Shown here: positions 1-7,481 of the stretch, piece after piece | Layout of the letters: the number at the start of each line of letters is the position of its first letter | Position numbering within the stretch: the stretch's first letter is position 1 | DNA from: Muricauda sp. SCSIO 64092 | GTDB taxonomy: Bacteria > Bacteroidota > Bacteroidia > Flavobacteriales > Flavobacteriaceae | NCBI RefSeq assembly: GCF_023016285.1 | Contig: NZ_CP095413.1 | Coordinates: 62,001-126,000 of the forward strand | DNA length: 64,000 nucleotides | Reading direction: 5' to 3' | Made by a program: the position numbers and the translations under genes | The notes under the pieces: generated by a model | The model's database searches: none | Seen by the model: only the letters and a program-made list of their open reading frames with translations | Told to the model about the DNA's origin: nothing

Positions 1-587
1 TCGGAGCTATTGTAGTTGACCCCAAAACTCGAAGACCAATTTCCAGTACCAAAACTATTGCTGTAATTCAGGCTACGGGTATCAAAACTGCCATAGCCTG
101 TCACCACTTGATGATCTGAGTGCTTTTCGAACTTTAAATCATTATTTAAATGAACGGAACCTCCTATGGCTCCGGTACCAAACTGGACGCTACCGCCACC
201 GCTACGTATCGCTACCGAACTATAGTTCAAAGGATTGACCGTATTGAAATCTACCTGACCATTGAGCTGGGAGTTGATATTGATGCCGTTCCATACAACG
301 GCCGTATGGGAAGCATTGGTCCCGCGAAACGACGGGGAGGAAACCATTCCCAAGCCGTTTTCCTTAAAATAAATGGCACTGTTAAAATGTAAAAGGGAGG
401 TAAGGAATGTACCATTACGTTGTATGGTACTGTCCTTTAATTCAGTAACCTTATGACCTTCCGCATAACGCCTTACACGTACATCCGAAACGGTAACCTC
501 ATCCAAACGATGGGTTGTCATTTCCTGTGCGCTTAACCTAAAAAGCGATAGTAGTACCAGTGATATAAAGAGATGTTCAGTCTTCAT
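1..587 (-). CDS. btuB: TonB-dependent outer membrane receptor, BtuB-like (partial, 3' end outside window)
   Basis: The frame reads inward from ATG at 587 and stays open to the window edge, giving about 195 N-terminal residues. It starts with a signal peptide (hydrophobic FISLVLLSLF, then LSAQ). The TonB plug domain follows, recognisable from SFRGTNASHTAVVWNGI and the glycine-rich RSGGGSVQFGTGAIGGSV, and then the first barrel strands. Such receptors move substrates across the outer membrane using TonB-ExbBD energy. The cobalamin riboswitch directly upstream on the same strand and the divergent BtuFCD-like transporter point to vitamin B12 or another corrinoid as the substrate; that is inference from context. 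The C-terminal barrel is not visible. Confidence 0.9.
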   Translation of the reverse strand, partial: MKTEHLFISLVLLSLFRLSAQEMTTHRLDEVTVSDVRVRRYAEGHKVTELKDSTIQRNGTFLTSLLHFNSAIYFKENGLGMVSSPSFRGTNASHTAVVWNGININSQLNGQVDFNTVNPLNYSSVAIRSGGGSVQFGTGAIGGSVHLNNDLKFEKHSDHQVVTGYGSFDTRSLNYSNSFGTGNWSSSFGVNYNSS

Positions 588-593
588 AACAGC

Positions 594-614
594 AAACCTT
601 TATCCCGAAGGTTT
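594..614 (-). promoter_or_regulatory. Hairpin between the riboswitch and the receptor start codon
   Basis: AAACCTT (594-600) and AAGGTTT (608-614) form a 7-bp stem ending 7 nt before the ATG at 587. It follows the aptamer, so it could be the expression platform that hides the translation start when cobalamin binds. There is no T-run after it, so a translational effect is likelier than termination. The stem is seen; the function is inferred. Confidence 0.45.
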
Positions 615-627
615 TTAAGTTTTAATC

Positions 628-835
628 GAATCAGGCAGGTCTCCTGGCTTTCAATTTGTTATTCTACCTTCCCATCCCAATAGGTATCGGAACAGTGGTA
701 TTGAAGACAATAACAACTCTTTGCAGAGATGCTGAAAATGCTTCAGCATATGATTACAGTTGCGGGAACAGCTCCGGATTTACACCGAATTCCCTTTTAA
801 TTGAAGAACTCTATTTATTAGGAATCCTTCAAACC
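628..835 (-). promoter_or_regulatory. Cobalamin riboswitch
   Basis: On the minus strand the sequence holds the B12-box signature. GGGAATTCGGTGT is followed by AATCCGGAGCTGTTCCCGC and AACTGTAA, and about 100 nt later by GCCAGGAGACCTGCCTGAT. These are the conserved core elements of the AdoCbl aptamer. It lies between 40 and 250 nt upstream of the BtuB-like receptor and is transcribed with it. The btuFCD operon runs the other way and is not downstream of it. The 5' limit is approximate. Confidence 0.95.
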
Positions 836-880
836 TAAATCTTGAACGAAAGTACGTATTTAAATTCAACTGCGGATTCT

Positions 881-911
881 TTTCCCATAATTTTCAATTC
901 GTCTAATTTTG
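881..911 (+). promoter_or_regulatory. Candidate Bacteroidota promoter of btuFCD
   Basis: TTTC (881-884), 19 nt, then TAATTTTG (904-911) resembles the -33 TTTG / -7 TAnnTTTG promoter, with one mismatch in the -33 box. The -7 box ends 5 nt before the ATG at 917, so the transcript would have almost no leader. Confidence 0.4.
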
Positions 912-916
912 GGGCC

Positions 917-2059
917 ATGATAAAAACGAGAATTTTACCACTGCTACTTCTTGGGCTGGTGATCTCCTGTAAGAAAAATGTAAGACCCGTCAAGCAAGTT
1001 CAGGTCCCGGATACCACCACAAGCTACGCCAAAAGCTTCTCCATGGAAAGCAGCGATGGATTTACCGTGCTTCAAGTAAACCGCCCCTGGCCAGGGGCTT
1101 CCAAAGCGTTTCGCTATTTAGTGGTTCCCAAGGAAAAACTGGCCACTATGACCTTCCCTTCCGATGCCTATGATGCTGTGATTGCCACCCCCATTACCTC
1201 TTTGATAGCTACCTCAACAACGCATATTCCAGCTTTGGAAAGTTTAGGGGGATTGGATAAATTAATTGGATTTCCCGACACAAAATACATTTCCTCCATG
1301 CCCGCCAGGGAATTGATTTCCACTGGAAAAATTAAGGAATTGGGTACCAATGAAAGCCTTAACACAGAAATGGTTTTGGAATTACGACCTGATGTGATCA
1401 TTGGTTTTGGTATCAACGACCAAAACAGCGCATATCACGTTTTCCAGAAAGCCAATATCCCTGTGGTATTCAATGGGGATTGGACGGAAGAAACCCCATT
1501 GGGCAAAGCCGAATGGATCAAATTCTTTGGGGTGCTATTGGATAAACAAAAGGAAGCCGATAGTATATTCAGGGCAATTGAAACTTCTTATCAAGAAATG
1601 AAAAAAATAGCCGCTAAAGCCGCCAAAAAACCTACGGTATTGAGTGGGGCCCTGTTCAAGGACGTCTGGTATTTACCCGCTGGGGAAAGTTGGGCCGCCC
1701 AATTCATCAAAGATGCCAATGGGGAATATCTTTATCAAGCGACCTCGGGAACCGGTAGTTTATCCTTGAGCTTGGAAAGCGTTTTGGAAAAGGGGCAACA
1801 GGCCAATGTTTGGATCGCCCCTTCACGGTTCACATCGTATCAGGAAATGGAACAGGCCAATGCGCACTATCAACAGTTCAAAGCTTTTAAGGCCAAAAAG
1901 ATATATACTTTTGCCAATACCCGGGGGGCTACCGGGGGCCTTCTGTACTATGAGCTGGCTCCGCAACGGCCCGATTTGGTATTGCAGGATCTGGTACATT
2001 TTTTCCATCCAGAAGTCCTACCGGACCATAATCCCTACTTTTTTACACCTTTGCAATAG
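917..2059 (+). CDS. btuF: ABC transporter substrate-binding lipoprotein, cobalamin type (BtuF-like)
   Basis: A 380-residue periplasmic binding protein of the helical-backbone (FecB/BtuF) class. The ATG at 917 gives a lipoprotein signal with lipobox LVISC (Cys18). A longer frame from TTG at 842 would bury that signal, so 917 is preferred. The mature part shows the two-lobe pattern of the family, including YDAVIATPITSLIATSTTH early and the typical ELRPDVIIGFG before the linker helix. It is the first gene of a three-gene set with overlapping stops and starts (btuF-btuC-btuD). The substrate is inferred from the divergent riboswitch-controlled receptor. An iron-siderophore binding protein would look similar. 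Confidence 0.85.
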   Translation: MIKTRILPLLLLGLVISCKKNVRPVKQVQVPDTTTSYAKSFSMESSDGFTVLQVNRPWPGASKAFRYLVVPKEKLATMTFPSDAYDAVIATPITSLIATSTTHIPALESLGGLDKLIGFPDTKYISSMPARELISTGKIKELGTNESLNTEMVLELRPDVIIGFGINDQNSAYHVFQKANIPVVFNGDWTEETPLGKAEWIKFFGVLLDKQKEADSIFRAIETSYQEMKKIAAKAAKKPTVLSGALFKDVWYLPAGESWAAQFIKDANGEYLYQATSGTGSLSLSLESVLEKGQQANVWIAPSRFTSYQEMEQANAHYQQFKAFKAKKIYTFANTRGATGGLLYYELAPQRPDLVLQDLVHFFHPEVLPDHNPYFFTPLQ

Positions 2060-3078
2060 TGCAGACCATAGCATCCCATAAGCCGCAATTTATAGCCTTG
2101 TTCCTGATTTTATTGGTATCGGGCCTGCTAAATATTAGTCTGGGATCGGTAACAATACCCCTGTCCCAAACCTTTAAGGCCCTTTTTGGAGAAGCTATGG
2201 AGAATGCTTCATGGGAATACATTATTTACAGTTATCGCTTGCCAAAGGCCGTAACGGCTATTTTGGTCGGGGGCGGGCTTTCCTTAAGTGGCCTTCTCAT
2301 GCAGACATTGTTTCGAAATCCATTGGCGGGACCGTTTGTATTGGGTATTAGTTCCGGAGCCAGCCTTGGAGCGGCCCTTCTTCTGATGGGGGCAACACTT
2401 CTGGGCAGCATTTTGGTATCCGATGTTTCCTTGGTAGTGGCTGCCAGTGTCGGTAGTTTTTTGGTCCTATTGGTGGTGGTTCTGGTAGCCAATCGCGTTA
2501 GGGATACAATGGCTTTGCTGATCATAGGTTTAATGTTCGGGAGTATCACAGCTGCCATAGTAAGCGTATTGGCCTATTTTTCGGATGCGGAACAATTGCA
2601 GCGCTTCATTTTTTGGACCTATGGAAGTGTGGGAAACCTCTCCTGGAACCAAAATGCCTTGCTCGGTGCAGTAGTTATTGTTGGCGTGGCCCTAAGTGTG
2701 CTCCACATTAAAAGCTTAAACGCCCTCCTATTGGGAGAACAGTACGCCCAAAGCCTGGGGATAACCTTAAAAAAATCACGCTTGGGAATAATTCTGGTTA
2801 CAGGCTTATTGGCCGGTAGCATAACCGCATTTGCGGGTCCCATTGCCTTTGTAGGCCTTGCCGTTCCCCATTTAACCCGGCAAATATTCAAGACCATGGA
2901 CCATAAGGTGTTGGTCCCTGCAGTCTTTTTGTACGGTGCCATTTTATTGTTGCTCTGTGATACCATTGCCCAATTGCCTTCATCGGCCCAGGTTTTGCCC
3001 ATTAATGCCATTACATCCATTGTAGGGGCTCCAGTGGTCATTTGGTTATTGGTGAGAAAACGTAAACTATTCTTTTGA
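2059..3078 (+). CDS. btuC: FecCD-family ABC transporter permease (BtuC-like)
   Basis: A 339-residue polytopic inner-membrane permease with about ten hydrophobic segments. Family landmarks are YRLPKAVTAILVGGGLSLSG near residue 50, MQTLFRNPLAGPFVLGISSGA next, and the cytoplasmic coupling motif GPIAFVGLAVPHLTR near residue 260. Translation starts at GTG 2059, sharing one base with the btuF stop TAG, so the two are translationally coupled. It should form the channel for the BtuF cargo, driven by the ATPase encoded next. Confidence 0.9.
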   Translation: MQTIASHKPQFIALFLILLVSGLLNISLGSVTIPLSQTFKALFGEAMENASWEYIIYSYRLPKAVTAILVGGGLSLSGLLMQTLFRNPLAGPFVLGISSGASLGAALLLMGATLLGSILVSDVSLVVAASVGSFLVLLVVVLVANRVRDTMALLIIGLMFGSITAAIVSVLAYFSDAEQLQRFIFWTYGSVGNLSWNQNALLGAVVIVGVALSVLHIKSLNALLLGEQYAQSLGITLKKSRLGIILVTGLLAGSITAFAGPIAFVGLAVPHLTRQIFKTMDHKVLVPAVFLYGAILLLLCDTIAQLPSSAQVLPINAITSIVGAPVVIWLLVRKRKLFF

Positions 3079-3845
3079 TGCAGCACCTCATTTCCATAAG
3101 GGACTTGTCCGTTGGTTATAAATCCAAGGCCGTGGTCGAACATATCAATTTTCAACTTGAACAAGGGGAACTGTGTGGAATTGTTGGTGTTAATGGCATA
3201 GGAAAGTCTACCCTATTAAGGACCATGGCAAAGCTACAATCCAAAATCGCCGGTGAGATACGTATAGGAACAAAACCGTTATCCAGCTTTTCGCCACTGG
3301 AGCTCGCAAAGCAACTATCCTTGGTCCTTACCGAGTCCATTGCCACAAAGAATCTAACCGTTCAAGAGTTAATTGCACTCGCCAGGCAGCCCTATACCAA
3401 TTGGTTGGGAACATTGACCGAAGGGGATAAGGAACAAATTGAAGGAAGTATCCAACAATTTTACTTAGGTGGACTAAAAACCAAAAAATGCTTTGAACTT
3501 AGTGACGGCCAGTTGCAACGGGTTTTGATTGCACGGGCCATGGCACAGGATACCCCCTTATTGTTTTTGGATGAGCCTACCACACATTTGGATCTTTCCA
3601 ATAAGGTCCAGATTTTTACACTGCTACGGCAAATGGCCCATGAGCATCAAAAAACAGTGGTCTTCACTACCCACGAAATCGATTTGGCCATTCAGCTTTG
3701 TGATAAAATCCTGATTTTGGATGGAAAAACCAACCCTTTTGCCGCTCCCTGTGAATTGATTGAAAAAGGAAGTTTTGAGCGCATATTCCCTTCGGAATTG
3801 GTACAATTTGATGCCAAAACCGGCTCTTTTAAAATAAAGAAGTAA
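3078..3845 (+). CDS. btuD: ABC transporter ATPase, cobalamin/siderophore type (BtuD-like)
   Basis: A 255-residue nucleotide-binding subunit. The Walker A motif GVNGIGKST is at residues 37-45, the signature LSDGQLQRV near 141, and Walker B LLFLDEPT near 160, followed by the H-loop VFTTHEID. The signature has D where LSGGQ is usual, a common variant in this subfamily. ATG at 3078 overlaps the btuC stop TGA by one base. A TTG three bases upstream is also open but less likely. It completes the btuF-C-D transporter. Confidence 0.9.
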   Translation: MQHLISIRDLSVGYKSKAVVEHINFQLEQGELCGIVGVNGIGKSTLLRTMAKLQSKIAGEIRIGTKPLSSFSPLELAKQLSLVLTESIATKNLTVQELIALARQPYTNWLGTLTEGDKEQIEGSIQQFYLGGLKTKKCFELSDGQLQRVLIARAMAQDTPLLFLDEPTTHLDLSNKVQIFTLLRQMAHEHQKTVVFTTHEIDLAIQLCDKILILDGKTNPFAAPCELIEKGSFERIFPSELVQFDAKTGSFKIKK

Positions 3846-3941
3846 CAAACCACAGATAGGAGTCCAGGAACACCCATTTTTTGGTTTCCGCATCAAGTGC
3901 GGAATGACAATTCAACTATCTTTACGTTAAGATTTTACTTT

Positions 3942-5297
3942 ATGAGTCAAGAACTGATGTATTTGCTTGTTGGCCTTCTGGCCATTGTTGTAGGTATTTT
4001 GGTGGGCATCTACATCCAAAAACTGAAAACAAGGTCCAACGAAAGTATTTGGCTGGAACGTGAACAACAACTAAATCAATCCCTTACGACCCTCAATGCG
4101 AAGCTGGACCTTGAAAACGAGGAAAAAAAACAGATTCAAAACGAAAAAGAACAGTTGGGCCATCAACTGGTACGCTATCAAGCTGACTTGGAGAACCTGG
4201 AGCGTATCAATACCGAGCAAAAGGAAGAAGTAGAAAAACTTCAGGAAAAGTTTACCAAGGATTTTGAAAACTTGGCCAACAAAATCCTGGATGAAAAAAG
4301 CAGCAAATTTACCGAGCAAAATCAAAAAAACATCAAGCAAATCTTAAGTCCGCTGCAGGAGCGGATCCAATTGTTTGAAAAGAAGGTCGAGGAAACGCAA
4401 AAAGAAAACATTAGCATCCATTCTGCTTTAAAAGAGCAATTGCTCAATCTCCAAAATCAAAACCTAAAGATCACGCAAGAAGCGGAAAACCTTACCAAGG
4501 CGCTTAAAGGGGACAGTAAAATGCAAGGGAACTGGGGAGAATTGGTTTTGGAACGTGTTTTGGAAAAATCCGGATTGGAAAAGGACCGGGAGTATAGCGT
4601 ACAGCAAAGTTTTAAACGGGAAGATGGGGCCCGGGTGATGCCCGATGTCATCATTCATCTTCCCGACGGGAAAAAAATGGTGGTCGATTCCAAGGTTTCC
4701 CTAACGGATTACGAGCGCTATACCAATGCTCCCCAAGATGAAAAACCCAGATTCTTAAAAGACCACATCAATTCCCTTCGCAAACATGTGGAACAACTCT
4801 CTGCCAAAAAATATGAGGATTTGTACGAAATGGAAAGCCCTGATTTTGTATTGATGTTTGTACCCATAGAGCCAGCTTTTGCCGTGGCAATCAATGAGGA
4901 CAACACCATTTACAATAGGGCCTTTGAACAAAACATAGTTATTGTTACGCCCTCTACCCTATTGGCGACCTTACGCACCATAGATACGATGTGGAGCAAT
5001 GAAAAACAACAGCGTAACGCTATTGAAATTGCACGGCAGGCCGGGGCCCTTTATGACAAATTCGAAGGTTTTGTGTCGGACCTTACCCGCGTGGGGAAAA
5101 AGATGGACGAAGCCAAAAACGAATACCGTGGGGCCATGAACAAGTTGGTGGAGGGCCGCGGAAATATTGTTACCAGTATTGAAAAATTAAAGAAAATGGG
5201 GGCCAAGGCCAAAAAGTCGATTCCAGAACCCATTCTAAAACGGGCAGAAGAAGATGACCACGAATTGGAAAATGAACAACCTAAATTAAAACTTTAG
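3942..5297 (+). CDS. rmuC: RmuC family DNA recombination protein
   Basis: A 451-residue protein with an N-terminal membrane anchor (LLVGLLAIVVGILVGIYI) and a long coiled coil (about residues 30-175, rich in E, K and Q). The RmuC nuclease-like domain follows, with KMQGNWGELVLERVLEKSGL, DVIIHLPDGKKMVVDSKVSL and APQDEKPRFLKDHI. RmuC proteins limit recombination between inverted repeats in E. coli. The D-x-K-V-S core resembles PD-(D/E)XK nucleases. ATG 3942 is chosen over GTG 3897 because it places the anchor at the N-terminus. The next gene starts directly after the stop. Confidence 0.9.
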   Translation: MSQELMYLLVGLLAIVVGILVGIYIQKLKTRSNESIWLEREQQLNQSLTTLNAKLDLENEEKKQIQNEKEQLGHQLVRYQADLENLERINTEQKEEVEKLQEKFTKDFENLANKILDEKSSKFTEQNQKNIKQILSPLQERIQLFEKKVEETQKENISIHSALKEQLLNLQNQNLKITQEAENLTKALKGDSKMQGNWGELVLERVLEKSGLEKDREYSVQQSFKREDGARVMPDVIIHLPDGKKMVVDSKVSLTDYERYTNAPQDEKPRFLKDHINSLRKHVEQLSAKKYEDLYEMESPDFVLMFVPIEPAFAVAINEDNTIYNRAFEQNIVIVTPSTLLATLRTIDTMWSNEKQQRNAIEIARQAGALYDKFEGFVSDLTRVGKKMDEAKNEYRGAMNKLVEGRGNIVTSIEKLKKMGAKAKKSIPEPILKRAEEDDHELENEQPKLKL

Positions 5298-5663
5298 ATG
5301 CGTAAAATTGTCTTTATTCTCATCTCGGTCATCCTACTGGGTAGTGCCATTTACTTTGCTTTTGTGTATTATGTTCCTTTTAGCGAAGGCTATCGGTCTG
5401 GGGAACTGATGAAATTCAGCAACAAAGGGGTATTGGCCAAAACCTGGGAAGGAGAACTAAGTCAGGGGATTTCCGGAGTACGTATTTTTAAGTTTTCCGT
5501 ACAGGATTCGGAAGAGGAAATCATCCAGAAACTAATAGCATATCAAGGAAAATACGTTAAGGTCACCTACAAAGAGCTGTATGCCACTTTTTTTTGGCTG
5601 GGGGACACCAAATATTTTATTACTGATGTGGTATTGGAAAAGTCGCCCCATTTCAACAAATGA
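5298..5663 (+). CDS. Small membrane-anchored protein, unknown function
   Basis: 121 residues. It has an N-terminal hydrophobic helix (IVFILISVILLGSAIYFAFVY) and a soluble domain of about 95 residues with GYRSGELMKFSNKGVLAKTWEGEL and a C-terminal YFITDVVLE. I know similar short proteins from other flavobacteria but no established function. It starts immediately after rmuC and overlaps the thioesterase start by 4 bases (ATGA), so the three are probably co-transcribed. Confidence 0.8.
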   Translation: MRKIVFILISVILLGSAIYFAFVYYVPFSEGYRSGELMKFSNKGVLAKTWEGELSQGISGVRIFKFSVQDSEEEIIQKLIAYQGKYVKVTYKELYATFFWLGDTKYFITDVVLEKSPHFNK

Positions 5664-6205
5664 AAAAGTTTAAAACCTCAAAAGAGTCCTGGGTATCGAT
5701 TACGGAACTGATGCTTCCCTCCCACTCCAATTTTGGAGGTAAGGTACATGGCGGGCATATCTTGAACCTGATGGACCAAATTGCATTTGCCTGTGCCAGT
5801 AAACATTCGCAGGCCTATTGTGTAACGGCCTCCGTAAATCGGGTCGATTTCCTGAACCCGATAGAAGTTGGTGAATTGGTTACCCTTAAAGCCAGTGTGA
5901 ACTACACCGGACGGACCAGTATGGTCATTGGGGTTCGGGTAGAGGCCGAAACCGTGACCACCGGGGAAAAACGGCATTGCAATTCTTCCTATTTTACCAT
6001 GGTGGCCAAGGATGGCAAAGGAAACAATGTAAAGGTACCGGGGCTATTGATTACCGACAAACAGGGACTACGACGGTATGCTAGAAGTGTGGAACGCAAA
6101 ATGGCCGTGCGGCAACGGGATACCAAATACCACGGCAAAATGTTCAAGGTAAATGAATATTTAAAATACCTGGAAAATGAGAACGTGAAATTGGATTTGG
6201 ACTAA
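5660..6205 (+). CDS. Acyl-CoA thioesterase, hotdog fold (YciA/BACH-like)
   Basis: 181 residues. The single hotdog domain shows the family landmarks NFGGKVHGGHILNLMDQIAF (active-site region with the conserved Asp) and the strand pair ASVNRVDFLNPIEVGELVTL. The C-terminal extension (about residues 125-181) is basic. Enzymes of this family hydrolyse acyl-CoA thioesters in the cytoplasm; chain-length preference cannot be read from sequence. The start overlaps the preceding stop as ATGA. Confidence 0.9.
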   Translation: MKKFKTSKESWVSITELMLPSHSNFGGKVHGGHILNLMDQIAFACASKHSQAYCVTASVNRVDFLNPIEVGELVTLKASVNYTGRTSMVIGVRVEAETVTTGEKRHCNSSYFTMVAKDGKGNNVKVPGLLITDKQGLRRYARSVERKMAVRQRDTKYHGKMFKVNEYLKYLENENVKLDLD

Positions 6206-6240
6206 CGGCCGCTTTTAGGAGTTTGGAAATGATTACGAAT

Positions 6241-6261
6241 GGGAAATAAAACTTCCCTTTT
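6241..6261 (+). terminator. Weak candidate terminator after the thioesterase gene
   Basis: GGGAA (6241-6245), a 7-nt loop, TTCCC (6253-6257) and TTTT. It lies 36 bp after the stop, in the short gap before the convergent pgl. The stem is only 5 bp, so support is modest. Confidence 0.35.
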
Positions 6262-6283
6262 CGGATTGAAATTGACTTAGGTG

Positions 6284-6994
6284 CTAGGGATTAGGGGCCG
6301 CCGCCTCATCCAAAAACCAAACCAGTTTTCCAGATTTTGGATGTACCAGGGAGGCGGGATAGGTTTTATAGCCCTCCCTTGTATTGTGGATTTCATCAAC
6401 TTTCTCTGCTTTAGTGGCACCGGTTACCAAAAAGGCAACTTCCTTGGCCATATTGATGACCTTGCCATTAATGGAAACCCGCTTTTGACCAGAATCCGGA
6501 TGTGTAGCTACAACACAATGGTCCTTGGCTTCCCAGAGTTGAATTTCATGGGGAAAAATGGAAGCAGTATGGCCATCGTCTCCCATACCCAGGATAATTA
6601 AATCAAATTGGGGAATGCCTTCCTCCCTATCCAAATAAATCTCCAACAAATTGGCATAACGCATGGCCTCCCGTTGCGGATCCGATTCCCCTAAAATTCT
6701 ATGGATATTTTTTTCCGGGACATTGATTTTCGAGAATAAATGCTCCACGGTCATCTTATAATTGTTTTGATCATCGGTCGGGGGCACGCAACGTTCATCT
6801 CCCCAGTAAAAATGGATTTTGGACCAATCAATAGTGTCCCCATAGGCCAAAGCCAATTCATCAAAAACAATCTTTGGGGTGCTCCCTCCAGAGAGGGCCA
6901 CATGGAAAACCTCCTTCCCTTTTGTCAATTCAGCAAAATAGGCCGAAAACTGTTTGGCAACCTCTTGTTTGTCCTTAAAAACCCTTATCTCCAT
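6284..6994 (-). CDS. pgl: 6-phosphogluconolactonase
   Basis: 236 residues of the SugarP isomerase/NagB-like fold. VALSGGSTPK (about residues 32-41) is the phosphate-binding loop, FYWGDERCVPP carries the conserved WxDER-like motif, and LGMGDDGHTASIFP is the catalytic loop with the His. It hydrolyses 6-phosphogluconolactone, the second step of the oxidative pentose phosphate pathway. zwf lies upstream on the same strand and gnd is divergent, so all three enzymes of the branch are here. The 487-bp gap to zwf is unusual and holds the heptamer array. Confidence 0.95.
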   Translation of the reverse strand: MEIRVFKDKQEVAKQFSAYFAELTKGKEVFHVALSGGSTPKIVFDELALAYGDTIDWSKIHFYWGDERCVPPTDDQNNYKMTVEHLFSKINVPEKNIHRILGESDPQREAMRYANLLEIYLDREEGIPQFDLIILGMGDDGHTASIFPHEIQLWEAKDHCVVATHPDSGQKRVSINGKVINMAKEVAFLVTGATKAEKVDEIHNTREGYKTYPASLVHPKSGKLVWFLDEAAAPNP

Positions 6995-7097
6995 AGTATA
7001 TTTTCCCTTTATTTTAAAACCGTCTTAAGCCAAGGAATACATTAAAATCTATCGGTTAGTGCAACCTTTCCCAATACCATTTCCCCTTACCTTATAT

Positions 7098-7475
7098 CTA
7101 ACACCTAACACCCAACAACCAACAACCAACAACCAACAACCAACAACCAACAACCAACAACCAACAACCAACAACCAACAACCAACAACCAACAACCAAC
7201 AACCAACAACCAACAACCAACAACCAACAACCAACAACCAACAACCAACAACCAACAACCAACAACCAACAACCAACAACCATCAACCATCAACCATCAA
7301 CCAACAACCATCAACCAACAACCATCAACCAACAACCATCAACCAACAACCATCAACCAACAACCATCAACCAACAACCATCAACCATCAACCAACAACC
7401 ATCAACCAACAACCATCAACCAACAACCATCAACCAACAACCATCAACCAACAACCAACAACCATCAACCATCAA
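7098..7475. repeat. Heptanucleotide tandem array, 54 units of CCAACAA/CCATCAA
   Basis: Units of exactly 7 bp in perfect register. There are two degenerate CTAACAC units (7098-7111), then 24 identical CCAACAA units (7112-7279), then 28 units (7280-7475) mixing CCATCAA (T) and CCAACAA (A) in the order TTTATATATATAT, then ATTATATATATATA-like alternation, ending AATT. It lies between zwf and pgl, and both are read from the minus strand, so the transcript would carry UUGUUGG repeats just upstream of pgl. A 7-bp unit cycles through all frames, so the apparent reading frames here are artefacts. Such arrays change length by slippage. Confidence 0.97.
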
Positions 7476-7481
7476 CAACTC

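Noticed and set aside
656..838. 60-codon plus-strand frame
   Set aside because: It lies within the cobalamin riboswitch on the other strand.
7098..7475. CRISPR-like array
   Set aside because: Units are 7 bp with no spacers. Likewise the 75-bp repeats of the giant gene are coding and contiguous.
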